Source: Chromatiales bacterium (lineage in GTDB: Bacteria > Pseudomonadota > Gammaproteobacteria > Thiohalospirales > Thiohalospiraceae). From it: a stretch of 41,673 nucleotides of DNA. The notes under the pieces are model-generated. The model was given only the letters and a program-made list of their open reading frames with translations. It was not told where the DNA came from and made no database searches. Location: the NCBI GenBank assembly GCA_026982395.1, contig JALSHD010000180.1, positions 1 to 41,673 on the forward strand. Reading direction: 5' to 3'. This document shows, in pieces, positions 1-12,223 of this stretch. A program made the position numbers and the translations under genes. How positions within the stretch are numbered: the stretch's first letter is position 1; each line of letters begins with the position of its first letter.

Positions 1-20
1 GCTGCGGTAACGGATCATAG

Positions 21-67
21 GTGCACGCCTTTTCTTGGCCAGGGAACATTTTTCGTGCACTATTATA
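21..67 (-). promoter_or_regulatory. Putative sigma70 promoter with flanking palindromic half-sites, for a gene leaving the left edge
   Basis: Read on the minus strand, a perfect TATAAT (62-67) is followed by the half-site GTGCACG (54-60) and, 26 bases on, its inverted partner CGTGCAC (21-27). An ATG at 16-18 opens a frame (M-I-R-Y-R-S) that runs off the left edge. No good -35 box lies 16-18 bases upstream. The layout suggests a promoter and possible operator or leader hairpin for a minus-strand gene outside the window. The -10 match and the inverted repeat are seen; the function is inferred. Confidence 0.35.
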
Positions 68-167
68 CCCTCTGATGAACCTGTTTCATGTATGTTTCAA
101 CGGGTTATGCTTTTTGAGGAGGCTCTAAATACCTGACTGTTTATCCTGGAGTCTGGCGGCAGCTGCT

Positions 168-1109
168 TTATGGTACTTCCTCCTGCTCAACCCCTTCCTT
201 CTCCACTGGCATCAGATCTGTCTTGCTTACCCCCAGCGCCAAGGCTGCAGAGCTCGCAACATAGATAGATGAATAGGTCCCTACAATAACCCCTATCAGC
301 AGTGCAGTAGCAAAACCATGAATAAGTTCACCACCAAACACAAACAGCGCCAGCACTACAAGCAGGGTGGTAAATGAGGTCATCAAGGTACGAGCCATAG
401 TCTGGTTGATGGAGATATTCATCACCTCAAGGGGGGTGCCGGTACGCAGCTTGATAAAATTCTCCCGGATACGATCAAAAACAACAATCGTATCATTGAG
501 CGAGTAGCCGATAATCGCCAGTATCGCCGCCAAGACCGTAAGGTCAAAATCCAGCTGCAACAAGGAAAAAATACCCAGCGTGAGAATAACATCGTGAACC
601 AGGGCAGCAACAGAACCAACAGCAAAGCGATATTCAAACCGGAGTGCAACGTAAATGAGCACACCGATAAGAGCATACAGCATCGCCAGTCCGCCATCGT
701 TGGTCAGTTCATCACCAACCTGTGGTCCAACGAACTCCACCCGGCGCATCTTGATATCACCAACCCCCTCCTGCTGTTGCAGGACAGTCAGGATCCTGGT
801 ACTCAATTCAGCGCTGTTAAGCCCTTCGCGGGGTGGCACCCGTACCAGCACTTCACGCGAGGTTCCAAAGTGTTGCACAACAGCATCATCGAAACCTGCG
901 CTGGCCAGCGTCTCGCGCACCTCAACCAGTTCAGCGGGCTGAGGATAACCCACTTCGATAAGGGTACCACCGGTAAAATCAATTCCCAGATTCAATCCCC
1001 GCACAAACAGTGATGTAAGGGAAATAACAATAAGCACTACCGATATCGCCACTGCGACCTTGCGCACCCCGAGGAAATTGATTTCGGTGGTTTTGTTGAA
1101 CAGCTGCAT
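168..1109 (-). CDS. secF: Protein translocase subunit SecF
   Basis: SecF pairs with SecD in the inner membrane and uses the proton gradient to help pull exported proteins through SecYEG. The protein is 313 residues, the usual length. It has one N-terminal membrane helix (about residues 17-38), a periplasmic domain (about 40-130) and five C-terminal helices. The family motif FTGGTLIEVG lies near residues 45-54 and the helix motif YSLNDTIVVFDRIRENF near 201-217. It starts 9 bp after the secD stop, as the last gene of the queA-tgt-yajC-secD-secF operon. No convincing terminator was found between its stop and the left edge. Confidence 0.97.
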   Translation of the reverse strand: MQLFNKTTEINFLGVRKVAVAISVVLIVISLTSLFVRGLNLGIDFTGGTLIEVGYPQPAELVEVRETLASAGFDDAVVQHFGTSREVLVRVPPREGLNSAELSTRILTVLQQQEGVGDIKMRRVEFVGPQVGDELTNDGGLAMLYALIGVLIYVALRFEYRFAVGSVAALVHDVILTLGIFSLLQLDFDLTVLAAILAIIGYSLNDTIVVFDRIRENFIKLRTGTPLEVMNISINQTMARTLMTSFTTLLVVLALFVFGGELIHGFATALLIGVIVGTYSSIYVASSAALALGVSKTDLMPVEKEGVEQEEVP

Positions 1110-1118
1110 TACCCGCCC

Positions 1119-2984
1119 TCAAATAGACAGTTTACCAAGACGCCGTTTCCGGCCATAGACCAGGTTTGCCACCGCCCGCGTAACCATGATAGCGGTAAAC
1201 ATCGAGGTGATAATCCCGATTGACAGGGTCACGGCAAAACCCTTGATGGGGCCGGTGCCAAATCCGAACAGCACCAGCGCCGCCAGCAGAGTGGTGATGT
1301 TTGCATCGGCGATGGTGGAAAATGCCTTGGCATAGCCAGCGTTGATACTCGACTGCGGTGTGTTGCCATTACGCAACTCCTCCCGGATCCGCTCGAAGAT
1401 CAATACATTGGCATCCACCGCCATACCCACAGTAAGCACGATACCGGCGATACCCGGCAGGGTCAGGGTAGCCTGTAGCATGGACAACACGGCAACGATA
1501 ATCACCAGGTTAAGGGTCAGAGCCAGGTTGGCCATCAGGCCGAAACCACGGTACCAGAGCAACATAAACACCAATACCAGTACGAAACCGATTACGACCG
1601 AACGCACTCCCTTGTCTATGTTTTCCTGCCCGAGACTGGGACCGATAGTCCGCTCCTCTACGATCTCAATGGGGGCCGCAAGCGCACCGGCACGTAACAG
1701 CAGGGCAAGATTACGGGCTTCACGAGTATCATCCAGACCCGAGATCTGGAAACGCTTCCCAAGCTGATCGCGAATTGTGGCAACATTGATGACCTCTTCC
1801 ACCTTTTTCCGGGTCTTGACTGGCTTGCCATCAACAATCCGGGTCTCACTCTTGAGCTCAATGAATACCACCGCCATGGACTTGCCAATATTGTCCCGGG
1901 TAGCATTGCTCATCATGCGAGCACCCTTGCCGTCAAGAGTGATAAATACCGCTGGAGAGCCGGTCTGCTGTTCGATACCTGAGGAGGCATCGGTGATGTA
2001 GTCACCCGTAATAATAACCTGCTTTTTCAGCAGCAACGGTCTGCCGTTACGCTCATGGTAGAGACGGGAGGTTGGTGGCACTCTCCCCGCCAGAGCGGCC
2101 TGCACGTCGCCCCGCTCGTCAACCATGCGAAACTCCAGAGTCGCTGTGGCGCCAAGGATCTCCTTGGCTCGGGCAGTATCCTGAACACCCGGCAACTGAA
2201 CCACTATACGCTCCTGGCCCTGCTGCTGGATCACTGGCTCCGCCACACCCAGTTCGTTTACGCGATTACGTAACGTAGTAATATTCTGCTGCAGCGCAAA
2301 ACGACGAATTTCACGCTGCGCCGCTTTTTGCAAACCGGCGAGCAGATAGTAACTTCCATCACGCTCTTCCCGGGTAAATTCAAGGTCGCTATAGTCATCG
2401 TTGTCACGCAGCAGTGTATAGGCCGAATCCCGCTGTTGTTGATCGCGGAATTTGACCTCCACACGGTCACCTTCACGGATGATGGTAAGGTAGCGCAGTT
2501 TCACCTCCCGCAATGTGCCGCGGAAATCACCAACATAGCGCTCAAGCGCTTGGGTAAGAGCGGTTTCCATATCCACTTCCATGAGGAAATGCACACCACC
2601 TCGCAGATCGAGGCCCAGATACATTGGCGCTGCATTGAGTGAACGTAACCAGCCAGGAGTGGCCGGGGCAAGATTCAGTGCTACGGTATAGTTTCCACCC
2701 AATACATCCCGAATCAAATCGTAGGCTTTGAGCTGGATCTCGGTATCGGTGAAACGCAACAGCATATGCTGTTCAGTGTACTCGACACGCAGGGGAGTGA
2801 TCTTGTCCTGCTCCAGCACATTGAGTACCTTTTGATGGACCGTCTCGTCTATCTGGGCACTACGTGCTGGCGAAATCTGTATGGCGGGGTCTTCACCATA
2901 CAGATTTGGCAATGCATAGATCACTCCGGCGATCACAATGACCGCTATCAGCAGATATTTCCAGAGAGGATACTGGTTCATCAT
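1119..2984 (-). CDS. secD: Protein translocase subunit SecD
   Basis: SecD is the large RND-like partner of SecF in the Sec accessory complex, acting on the periplasmic side of protein export. The protein is 621 residues, normal for gammaproteobacteria. The N-terminal helix is at about residues 9-25, and the P1 periplasmic domain carries the conserved GLDLRGGVHFLMEVD. A large periplasmic region follows, then five C-terminal helices with AVDANVLIFERIREELRNG. Two adjacent Met codons begin the frame, so the start is uncertain by one residue. It lies 12 bp from yajC and 9 bp from secF and is surely co-transcribed with them. Confidence 0.97.
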   Translation of the reverse strand: MMNQYPLWKYLLIAVIVIAGVIYALPNLYGEDPAIQISPARSAQIDETVHQKVLNVLEQDKITPLRVEYTEQHMLLRFTDTEIQLKAYDLIRDVLGGNYTVALNLAPATPGWLRSLNAAPMYLGLDLRGGVHFLMEVDMETALTQALERYVGDFRGTLREVKLRYLTIIREGDRVEVKFRDQQQRDSAYTLLRDNDDYSDLEFTREERDGSYYLLAGLQKAAQREIRRFALQQNITTLRNRVNELGVAEPVIQQQGQERIVVQLPGVQDTARAKEILGATATLEFRMVDERGDVQAALAGRVPPTSRLYHERNGRPLLLKKQVIITGDYITDASSGIEQQTGSPAVFITLDGKGARMMSNATRDNIGKSMAVVFIELKSETRIVDGKPVKTRKKVEEVINVATIRDQLGKRFQISGLDDTREARNLALLLRAGALAAPIEIVEERTIGPSLGQENIDKGVRSVVIGFVLVLVFMLLWYRGFGLMANLALTLNLVIIVAVLSMLQATLTLPGIAGIVLTVGMAVDANVLIFERIREELRNGNTPQSSINAGYAKAFSTIADANITTLLAALVLFGFGTGPIKGFAVTLSIGIITSMFTAIMVTRAVANLVYGRKRRLGKLSI

Positions 2985-2996
2985 ATTGGTTTTTTC

Positions 2997-3329
2997 TTAC
3001 GCCTCTTTCAGCGTTCCTTTTGGCAATACCGCAGTAACCGCATCTTTCTGGACCTTAACCTGCACATCCTCGGCGATCTCCAGACTGACAAAACTGTCGC
3101 CTACATTGGTTATCTTGCCGCCTATTCCTCCGCTGGTAACCACTTCGTCACCTTTTGCCAGTTCTGATATCAGTTTGCGGTGTTCCTTGGCTCGCTTCAT
3201 CTGCGGACGGATAAGCATGAAATAGAACACGGCAAACAGGATAATAAGGGGCAACAGCCCGGCCAGTGGACTACCCTGACCGGCGGCAGGCGCGGCCTCG
3301 GCCCATGCGTTGGAGATAAAAAAGCTCAT
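2997..3329 (-). CDS. yajC: Preprotein translocase subunit YajC
   Basis: YajC is the small single-helix inner-membrane partner of SecDF. At 110 residues it is the usual size. The membrane helix is about residues 22-43 (LAGLLPLIILFAVFYFMLIR), followed by the conserved RPQMKRAKEHRKLI and a cytosolic domain with KGDEVVTSGGIGGKI. It lies between tgt and secD in the standard order. The gap to tgt (3330-3369) holds only the ribosome-binding region. Confidence 0.97.
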   Translation of the reverse strand: MSFFISNAWAEAAPAAGQGSPLAGLLPLIILFAVFYFMLIRPQMKRAKEHRKLISELAKGDEVVTSGGIGGKITNVGDSFVSLEIAEDVQVKVQKDAVTAVLPKGTLKEA

Positions 3330-3369
3330 CTTTACATTCCTCTTGCTATTGACTCACGAAATTCTTGCA

Positions 3370-5507
<2,138 letters not shown>

Positions 5508-5544
5508 ACAGGGAGCATATTACCAAATAACACGCCATGATGCC

Positions 5545-5572
5545 TTGCCTCAAGGCCAGGATCTCATATAAT
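5545..5572 (+). promoter_or_regulatory. Promoter of tRNA-Leu(CAA)
   Basis: TTGCCT (5545-5550) and TATAAT (5567-5572) are separated by 16 bp. They are followed by a GC-rich discriminator (AGCGGGG) that is typical of stable-RNA promoters under stringent control. The predicted start near 5579 lies about 8 bases before the mature tRNA. Confidence 0.6.
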
Positions 5573-5586
5573 AGCGGGGTCAATCC

Positions 5587-5671
5587 GGCGATGTGGTGGA
5601 ATTGGTAGACACGCAGCACTCAAAATGCTGTGCCTTCGGGCGTGTCGGTTCGACTCCGACCATCGCTACCA
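5587..5671 (+). tRNA. tRNA-Leu(CAA)
   Basis: The 85-nt sequence has an encoded CCA end. The acceptor stem GGCGATG pairs with CATCGCT, with a G-U first pair. The D-loop is Leu-type (GTGGAATTGGTAGAC). The anticodon stem CAGCA/TGCTG encloses CTCAAAA, which gives anticodon CAA. A short variable arm (about GTGCCTTCGGGCGT) and the T-loop GGTTCGACTCC follow. It is a class II tRNA, decodes UUG, and is the only tRNA on the plus strand here. Confidence 0.96.
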
Positions 5672-5705
5672 TGCTCTGCCCGGAGCCTCACAAGGTTCCT
5701 CAAGA

Positions 5706-5742
5706 AAAAAGTGTAACTACTCGATGAGCAGTTACACTTTTT
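5706..5742. terminator. Bidirectional intrinsic terminator between tRNA-Leu and nuoN
   Basis: AAAAAGTGTAACT (5706-5718) pairs perfectly with AGTTACACTTTTT (5730-5742), and the inner CTC/GAG adds three pairs. The outer A and T runs supply a U tract on either strand, so it can end both the tRNA-Leu transcript (plus) and the 14-gene nuo transcript (minus). The inner part GTAACTACTC...GAGCAGTTAC matches the ends of the dispersed element described at 23393, 27313 and 31680. Confidence 0.75.
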
Positions 5743-5792
5743 GGATTACTTTCCGAATACCGTTTAGCCCGAACCCAGGTCAAATAAAACCC

Positions 5793-7241
5793 TTACGCCG
5801 GAAATGCATTAACACATAATCCCATCAATGCTCCGGGGAAAAGTCCAAGCCCCAGAATTGCCAAGCTGTTGGCACTCAGCATTACTCGAACATCTATTTC
5901 GCTATCAATGGGCGTTGTATCTTCGGGTTTGTCAAAATACATCAGCTTGACGATGCGCAAATAATAAAACGCGCCGATGATGGAGAATATCACGGCGACC
6001 GCTGCAAGCCATACCATATCCGCCTCAACTACCGCTGAAAGCACAGAAAGCTTGGCCCAGAACCCTAAAAACACGGGCACTCCAGCCATGGAAAACATCA
6101 ATATCAGCATCATGAAGGCAAACCAGGGACTACGCTCGTTCAGCCCCTTGAAATCATCGATCCTGTCGGCCTCGAATCCAGTGCGGCTCAACAGCATAAT
6201 CATACCGAACCCCCCCAGACTCATCAGCGCATAGACAATAGTATAAAACATGGAAGAGGCATAGCCACTCTGAGTACCGCTAAGCACCCCCAACAACAGA
6301 TATCCGACATGCGCAATGGTGGAATAGGCGAGCATACGTTTGATATTGGTCTGTGCAATCGCGGTAATGTTGCCCAGAGCTAGGGAAAGAATCACCAGAA
6401 TAATCAACATCCCCTGCCACTGTTCCTGCAACCCTTCCAGACCATCTACCAACAGGCGCATTACCATGGCGAAGGCCGCAATTTTTGGTGCGCTGCCAAG
6501 GTACACTGTCACCGCCGTAGGAGATCCCTGATAAACATCGGGAACCCACATATGAAAAGGTACCGCGCCCAACTTGAATGCAATACCTACAACTGTAAAT
6601 ACCAGTCCGAAAACAAGCACCATATTGTCAGCACCAGCGACCGTGACGCCAGCGCTGATTTGAGCCAGTTCCAGGGAGCCGGTAACACCGTAGAGCATCG
6701 ACATCCCGTACAGCAGCATTCCGGAGGCCAAAGCACCAAGCACGAAATATTTCATCGCGGCTTCCGATGCGTAGCTGGAGTCACGGTTCATTGCCACCAG
6801 CGCATACATCGACAGCGAGAGCAGCTCCAGACCAAGATAGAGTGTCAGCAAGCTATGTGCAGACACCATTACCATCATCCCCAGAACACCAAACAGGCCG
6901 AGGACGTAGAATTCGCCTTTGAAAAGATTCCGCGCTTGCAAATAGGAGCGGGAATAAAGGAATACGACAAAAACCGAAAGATAAATGAATACCTTCAGGG
7001 TATCGCCCATACCGTCGCGAATAAAGTTTCCGTCAAAGGCGATCTCAGGGATGCCAAACTGGTATCCCATCGAAGCAATGGCTGCACCAATCAGGGTGGC
7101 TTGGGCCAGCAGATAGGTAATAATGCGGTTTTTGTCAGTCAAAAACAGATCGATGATCAGGATCAGGCAGGCCATGCCAAGAACGAACATCTCTGGGAGA
7201 GCAACGCTCATATTCGGTATCTCAAATTCCATAGCAGGCAT
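5793..7241 (-). CDS. nuoN: NADH-quinone oxidoreductase subunit N
   Basis: NuoN is one of the three antiporter-like proton-pumping subunits in the membrane arm of complex I. It has 482 residues and about 14 hydrophobic helices. The proton-path region is recognisable as [20 protein letters not shown] (about 221-240), followed by [16 protein letters not shown]. It is the last gene of the nuo operon and starts 5 bp after the nuoM stop. In-frame Met codons at residues 1, 4 and 11 leave the exact start open. Confidence 0.97.
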   Translation of the reverse strand: MPAMEFEIPNMSVALPEMFVLGMACLILIIDLFLTDKNRIITYLLAQATLIGAAIASMGYQFGIPEIAFDGNFIRDGMGDTLKVFIYLSVFVVFLYSRSYLQARNLFKGEFYVLGLFGVLGMMVMVSAHSLLTLYLGLELLSLSMYALVAMNRDSSYASEAAMKYFVLGALASGMLLYGMSMLYGVTGSLELAQISAGVTVAGADNMVLVFGLVFTVVGIAFKLGAVPFHMWVPDVYQGSPTAVTVYLGSAPKIAAFAMVMRLLVDGLEGLQEQWQGMLIILVILSLALGNITAIAQTNIKRMLAYSTIAHVGYLLLGVLSGTQSGYASSMFYTIVYALMSLGGFGMIMLLSRTGFEADRIDDFKGLNERSPWFAFMMLILMFSMAGVPVFLGFWAKLSVLSAVVEADMVWLAAVAVIFSIIGAFYYLRIVKLMYFDKPEDTTPIDSEIDVRVMLSANSLAILGLGLFPGALMGLCVNAFPA

Positions 7242-7246
7242 ACCCG

Positions 7247-8764
7247 TTACAACTTCGATTGCGCAATATGTTCAAGCAGATGCTGGACAGAAACACTCAT
7301 CACCTCCAGCAGCGGAGCAGGATATATTCCAAAAAACAGTACCGCAACCGCCAGCACCGACAATATGATAAATTCGCGTGAATTGAGGTCCTTCAATTTG
7401 GCAACATTGTCGTTTGCAACTTCACCAAAGAAAACCCTTTTAACCATCCATAACGTATACGCCGCTCCGATGATCAAGGTTAGCGCTGCCAGGAAGGCAA
7501 ACCAGAAGTTGGCCTTGAAAGCGCTTAAAATAACCATGAACTCACCAACAAACCCGGAGGTTCCTGGCAACCCCGCATTGGCCATGGCAAATAACACTGC
7601 AAATGCGGCAAAAGTCGGCATGGTGTTGGTCACGCCACCATAGGCGCTGATTTCGCGACTATGAACACGATCATAGAGTACACCAATACAAAGGAACATC
7701 GCTGCCGAAATAAAACCGTGGGATATCATCTGTACGATAGCGCCTTCCATTCCCATGGCAGCGCCTTTCCAGCTACCAGTATTCTCGAAAATGGTAAACG
7801 CGATGAAAAAACCCAGGGTGACAAACCCCATGTGCGAAATTGAAGAGTAGGCAATCAGCTTCTTCATATCTTTCTGCACCAGTGCAACAAATCCGATATA
7901 CACCACAGCAATTAACGATAAGGTAATCATCAGCCAGTCAAGCTCCTGACTGGCATCCGGTGTCATCGGCAGGCTGAAGCGCAGGAAACCGTACGCACCC
8001 AGTTTGAGCATGATGGCAGCCAGGATCACGGACCCGCCGGTGGGTGCTTCCACATGGGCGTCCGGCAACCAGGTATGGACCGGCCACATAGGAACCTTCA
8101 CGGCAAAAGCCAGCAGAAAAGCAAGGAAAATCAGTATCTGCTCCGTCATACCCAGCTGCAGGGCATGAAAATCAAGAATAGCAAAGCTGTCTGCCTGGAA
8201 ATACATGTAGATCAGGGAGACCAGCATGAATACTGAACCAAGGAATGTGTACAAAAAGAACTTGATAGTGGCATACACCCGCCGCGGCCCACCCCATATT
8301 CCGATCACCACAAACATGGGGATCAGTAATGCCTCCCAGAACACATAGAACAGCATCCCGTCCAGCGCGGCAAACACGCCGTTCATCAGGCCTTCCATAA
8401 TCAGGAATGCGGCCATGTATTGTGCGGGTTTGTACTGGATAACCTCCCAACCTGCCAGCACCACCAGTACTGTGGTAAAAGTGGTCAGAATAATCAACGG
8501 CATCGAAATGCCATCCACACCCAAGTGATAGTTAATGTTGAATCGTTCAATCCAGGGGTACAGCTCTACAAACTGCATCTGGAAAGTGGTTGAATCAAAC
8601 TGAACATACAGGGGTATTGAGATGGCGAAGGTCAAAAGCGATACCAGCAGCGCCACCACCCGGGCCTCAAGCACATGCTTGCCACTGCCTATGGCCAGCA
8701 CCAACAGGCCACCAATAATCGGCGTCCAGATAACCAGACTCAGGAGTGGCAGTTCAGAGGACAT
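7247..8764 (-). CDS. nuoM: NADH-quinone oxidoreductase subunit M
   Basis: NuoM is the middle antiporter-like subunit of the complex I membrane arm. It has 505 residues and many helices. The family motifs are [10 protein letters not shown] near residues 80-90, [18 protein letters not shown] (the Glu on the proton path), [20 protein letters not shown] and [18 protein letters not shown]. It lies 30 bp after nuoL and 5 bp before nuoN. Confidence 0.98.
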   Translation of the reverse strand: MSSELPLLSLVIWTPIIGGLLVLAIGSGKHVLEARVVALLVSLLTFAISIPLYVQFDSTTFQMQFVELYPWIERFNINYHLGVDGISMPLIILTTFTTVLVVLAGWEVIQYKPAQYMAAFLIMEGLMNGVFAALDGMLFYVFWEALLIPMFVVIGIWGGPRRVYATIKFFLYTFLGSVFMLVSLIYMYFQADSFAILDFHALQLGMTEQILIFLAFLLAFAVKVPMWPVHTWLPDAHVEAPTGGSVILAAIMLKLGAYGFLRFSLPMTPDASQELDWLMITLSLIAVVYIGFVALVQKDMKKLIAYSSISHMGFVTLGFFIAFTIFENTGSWKGAAMGMEGAIVQMISHGFISAAMFLCIGVLYDRVHSREISAYGGVTNTMPTFAAFAVLFAMANAGLPGTSGFVGEFMVILSAFKANFWFAFLAALTLIIGAAYTLWMVKRVFFGEVANDNVAKLKDLNSREFIILSVLAVAVLFFGIYPAPLLEVMSVSVQHLLEHIAQSKL

Positions 8765-8794
8765 GCATTCCCACCTTTAAATATGTTATTCCAG

Positions 8795-10756
8795 TCAAAA
8801 TACAAAAAGAGCAATCAGTGCGAACAGACCCACAAACATTGCAAACGCATAATGGTACAAAAACCCGGTCTGGATATGCTTTATCACGCTTGAAAACCAT
8901 CCAACGCTTTTCGCTGCACCATTGACGATGAATCCATCAATCACCTTTACATCACCAACCTGCCACAGCAACCGACCCAGTGCACGACTGCCAGCGGCAA
9001 TAACCTTGTCGTTAAAATCGTCAAACCCGTATTTACGATCCAGAATGGTATACAGCAGACCGGATTTTTCCTTGAGCATCTCCGGGATATCAGGCCGTTT
9101 CATATACAGAAACCAGGCCGCACCTATCCCCGCCATAGCCAAATAGAACGGCGGCATCACCAAACCATGCAAGACGAAACCGAACCAGCCATGAAAATTT
9201 TCGCCTAGCTGTCCAAGCACATCACGCCCTTCACTCACATAGATCGCGTCCTTGAAAAAGTCACCAAACAACATTGGGCCAACAAATATTGCACCAATAA
9301 ATATGGAAGGGATCGCCAGAGCTATCAGTGGTCCGGTAACAACCCAGGGGGTTTCGTGGAGATGCTCCCTGGTATGTTTATCCATCCGCTCTTCGCCGTG
9401 GAATACCAGAAAAAACATCCGGAAGCTGTAGAACGCGGTAATAAAGACACCAATCAGTACGGCGAAGTAGGCAAACCCGGCACCCGGCGTATTTGAAAGA
9501 TGAACCGCCTCAATAATGGCATCCTTGGAGAAGAAACCGGCAAAACCGGGGAATCCAATCAGAGCCAGCGAACCTATCAACATGGTCCAGTAGGTAATGG
9601 GCATATATTTTTTAATTCCGCCCATCTTGCGGATATCTTGTTCATGATGCATTCCGATAATTACCGAACCCGCGGCCAGAAACAGCAGTGCCTTGAAAAA
9701 GGCGTGGGTCATCAGGTGAAAAACACCGGCAGCATATGCAGACGCGCCCAGTGCCACGGTCATGTACCCCAGTTGAGAAAGTGTGGAATAAGCAACCACC
9801 CGCTTGATGTCATTCTGGATGATACCGAGAATCCCCATAAACAAGGCAGTAATCGAGCCGATAACCAGAACTACTCCCAGCGCCGTGGTGGACAGCTCAT
9901 ACAGCGGGGACATCCTTGCCACCATAAATATGCCGGCGGTAACCATGGTTGCCGCATGGATCAGCGCAGAGATCGGAGTTGGGCCTTCCATCGAGTCAGG
10001 CAACCAGACATGTAGCGGAACCTGGGCAGATTTGCCCATTGCACCGATAAACAGCAATATACATATCACTGTCATCAGCGACCACTCAACGCCCGGAATT
10101 ACCTGGATAGTCATGTCTGCCATCATTGGTGCAGCTTCAAACACATCTGCATAATCCAGACTGTTAAAATACATCAGCACCGCAGCTATCCCGAGCAGAA
10201 AACCAAAATCCCCCACGCGGTTGACCAGAAAAGCCTTCATATTTGCAAAAATTGCTGTCGGCCTTTTGTACCAGAAGCCAATCAGCAGATATGAAACCAG
10301 TCCTACAGCCTCCCAGCCAAAGAATAGCTGCATGAAGTTGTTGGACATCACCAAGATCAACATGGAGAAAGTAAACAGGGAGATATAGCTGAAAAAGCGC
10401 TTATAGCCCGGATCGTCGTGCATGTAACCAATGGTGTAAATATGCACCATCAGAGAAACGAAAGTTACCACGGCCATCATCATGGCGGTCAGGGAGTCGA
10501 CCAGAAATCCCACCTCAAAACGGATTCCGTCGCTGATCATCCATGTATATACAGTACCATTGAAGACCTCTCCCCCATCAATGACGATGTATTTAAATAC
10601 ATAGAGGGAAAGAATGGCGGATACGGCTACGCAGGCGATGGTTACCGTATGGGCAACCGTGCGGCTGATAAAGCGGCCAAACAGGCCCGCGATTATGGCT
10701 CCGAACAGTGGAGCCAGCGCGATAGTGAGATAGACGGTTTGCATATTATCGGCCAC
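8795..10756 (-). CDS. nuoL: NADH-quinone oxidoreductase subunit L
   Basis: NuoL is the distal antiporter-like subunit, carrying the long lateral helix of complex I. The protein is 653 residues. The motifs are FFGWEAVGLVSYLLIGFW, GKSAQVPLHVWLPDSMEGPT and KRVVAYSTLSQLGYM; a hydrophobic C-terminal helix anchors the arm. I chose the GTG at 10756 because AAGGGA lies about 7 bases upstream, inside the end of nuoK; an ATG four codons later (10744) is the alternative. It is 4 bp from nuoK. Confidence 0.97.
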   Translation of the reverse strand: MADNMQTVYLTIALAPLFGAIIAGLFGRFISRTVAHTVTIACVAVSAILSLYVFKYIVIDGGEVFNGTVYTWMISDGIRFEVGFLVDSLTAMMMAVVTFVSLMVHIYTIGYMHDDPGYKRFFSYISLFTFSMLILVMSNNFMQLFFGWEAVGLVSYLLIGFWYKRPTAIFANMKAFLVNRVGDFGFLLGIAAVLMYFNSLDYADVFEAAPMMADMTIQVIPGVEWSLMTVICILLFIGAMGKSAQVPLHVWLPDSMEGPTPISALIHAATMVTAGIFMVARMSPLYELSTTALGVVLVIGSITALFMGILGIIQNDIKRVVAYSTLSQLGYMTVALGASAYAAGVFHLMTHAFFKALLFLAAGSVIIGMHHEQDIRKMGGIKKYMPITYWTMLIGSLALIGFPGFAGFFSKDAIIEAVHLSNTPGAGFAYFAVLIGVFITAFYSFRMFFLVFHGEERMDKHTREHLHETPWVVTGPLIALAIPSIFIGAIFVGPMLFGDFFKDAIYVSEGRDVLGQLGENFHGWFGFVLHGLVMPPFYLAMAGIGAAWFLYMKRPDIPEMLKEKSGLLYTILDRKYGFDDFNDKVIAAGSRALGRLLWQVGDVKVIDGFIVNGAAKSVGWFSSVIKHIQTGFLYHYAFAMFVGLFALIALFVF

Positions 10757-10760
10757 GATG

Positions 10761-11066
10761 CTATCCCTTCAGCGAATCCAGATCGTCAACGTTGATGGTG
10801 TGTTTGTTACGGAACAACACCACCAGAATGGCAAGTCCAATTGCCGCTTCCGCTGCTGCTACGGTGAGGATAAAAAACACAAACACCTGCCCTGCAATGT
10901 CACCCAGGTAATGGGAAAAGGCGATAAAGTTTATATTGACCGCAAGCAGCATCAGCTCAATCGACATCAGTATGATAATGATATTCTTGCGATTGAGAAA
11001 AACTCCGGCAACACTGATACCGAACAGGACTGCCCCCAGAATCAGATAATCAGAGAGTGCAATCAT
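10761..11066 (-). CDS. nuoK: NADH-quinone oxidoreductase subunit K
   Basis: NuoK is a three-helix membrane subunit of complex I (101 residues). It carries the two conserved buried glutamates of the proton path, in [16 protein letters not shown] (about residues 33-48) and in the [13 protein letters not shown] helix (about 69-81). Its ATG overlaps the nuoJ stop (ATGA), indicating coupled translation. Confidence 0.97.
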   Translation of the reverse strand: MIALSDYLILGAVLFGISVAGVFLNRKNIIIILMSIELMLLAVNINFIAFSHYLGDIAGQVFVFFILTVAAAEAAIGLAILVVLFRNKHTINVDDLDSLKG

Positions 11067-11692
11067 CTTTTGTCCTCAAGGTTTGCCGGCTGTGATTTTT
11101 TCGCATCGGACTTGATAATACGCAGTCGATCCTCCTTGCGCACAGCTATCTGCAGATCCGGGTTCTGATGCTTGGTCAGCGGCCGTTTTCGCAGCGCCAG
11201 AGAAATTGCGGCAATAATCGCCACCAGCAGAATTACAGCCGCGATCTCGAAGGGATAGACATAAACGGTATAAAGAACTCTACCCAGCTGTTTGGTATTG
11301 CTGTAGTCCGCAGGATGGCCGACCGGTTCGGCGAATTTCTCCAGACCGAAGTTTTCGGGTCCGACAACATAAGCCATCATGCCGATTACCAACAACGCCA
11401 TCACCACGCCAACCGGCAGCAATTTGACAAAACCCTCTCGCAACCGGGCAAGATTGATATCCAGCATCATGACCACAAACAGGAACAACACCATCACCGC
11501 ACCGACATAAACCAGAACTAGTGTGATAGCGAGAAACTCCGCCTCCAGAAGCAACCACAAGGCAGCTCCGGAGAAAAATGTAAGCACCAGGGAAAGCGCC
11601 GCATGCACCGGATTACGCATGGTAATCACCATCATGGCGGAACCCAGCATGGCCGCAGCAAACAAATAGAAGATGAACTGCTCAAAACTCAT
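11063..11692 (-). CDS. nuoJ: NADH-quinone oxidoreductase subunit J
   Basis: NuoJ is a five-helix membrane subunit (209 residues) next to the quinone-site end of the membrane arm. The signature region [20 protein letters not shown] (about 57-76) contains the helix that changes shape during turnover in complex I structures. The C-terminal tail is hydrophilic and basic (about 165-209). It overlaps nuoK by 4 bp and lies 21 bp after nuoI. Confidence 0.96.
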   Translation of the reverse strand: MSFEQFIFYLFAAAMLGSAMMVITMRNPVHAALSLVLTFFSGAALWLLLEAEFLAITLVLVYVGAVMVLFLFVVMMLDINLARLREGFVKLLPVGVVMALLVIGMMAYVVGPENFGLEKFAEPVGHPADYSNTKQLGRVLYTVYVYPFEIAAVILLVAIIAAISLALRKRPLTKHQNPDLQIAVRKEDRLRIIKSDAKKSQPANLEDKR

Positions 11693-11713
11693 CTGAATAT
11701 CAATACCTGTCAG

Positions 11714-12202
11714 TTAACGATAGGGTGCATCTAGTGCGCGGTCGGCAGCAATCTGCGCTTCAAGCCGGTCACCAACTGCCAGCAGTTCTTCCTTGCTTTT
11801 CACCAGATCGCTGCGCTTGTCACCAAAATACTCAAATACCCGGGTCTCAACGATGGCGTCCACCGGACAGGACTCTTCGCAAAATCCACAAAAAATACAC
11901 TTGGTCAAATCAATTTCGTAACGAGAGGTACGCCGGCTGCCGTCCTCCCTTGGTTCAGCCTCAATGGTAATGGCCATCGCGGGACATACTGCTTCACACA
12001 ACTTGCAGGCGATGCAACGCTCTTCCCCGTTAGGATAGCGACGCTGGGCATGCAAGCCACGAAAACGTGGTGACTGTGGCGTCTTTTCCTCTGGATAGAT
12101 TATGGTAACTTTCTTGTCCAGCATATAACGCCCGGTCAGTCTCAGCCCCCGCAACAACTCCAGCAGAAACAGACTTTTGAAAAAGCGACCCAATGCATTC
12201 AT
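11714..12202 (-). CDS. nuoI: NADH-quinone oxidoreductase subunit I
   Basis: NuoI is a two-[4Fe-4S] ferredoxin-like subunit (clusters N6a and N6b) passing electrons towards NuoB. Two Cys motifs are visible, [12 protein letters not shown] and [12 protein letters not shown], after the conserved [21 protein letters not shown] place the start at the ATG at 12202 (MNALGRFF), giving 162 residues, the normal length. GGAG lies about 9 bases upstream, and an in-frame TTG lies two codons earlier. Confidence 0.97.
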   Translation of the reverse strand: MNALGRFFKSLFLLELLRGLRLTGRYMLDKKVTIIYPEEKTPQSPRFRGLHAQRRYPNGEERCIACKLCEAVCPAMAITIEAEPREDGSRRTSRYEIDLTKCIFCGFCEESCPVDAIVETRVFEYFGDKRSDLVKSKEELLAVGDRLEAQIAADRALDAPYR

Positions 12203-12223
12203 CTTCAAAATCTCCGCTCCTGG

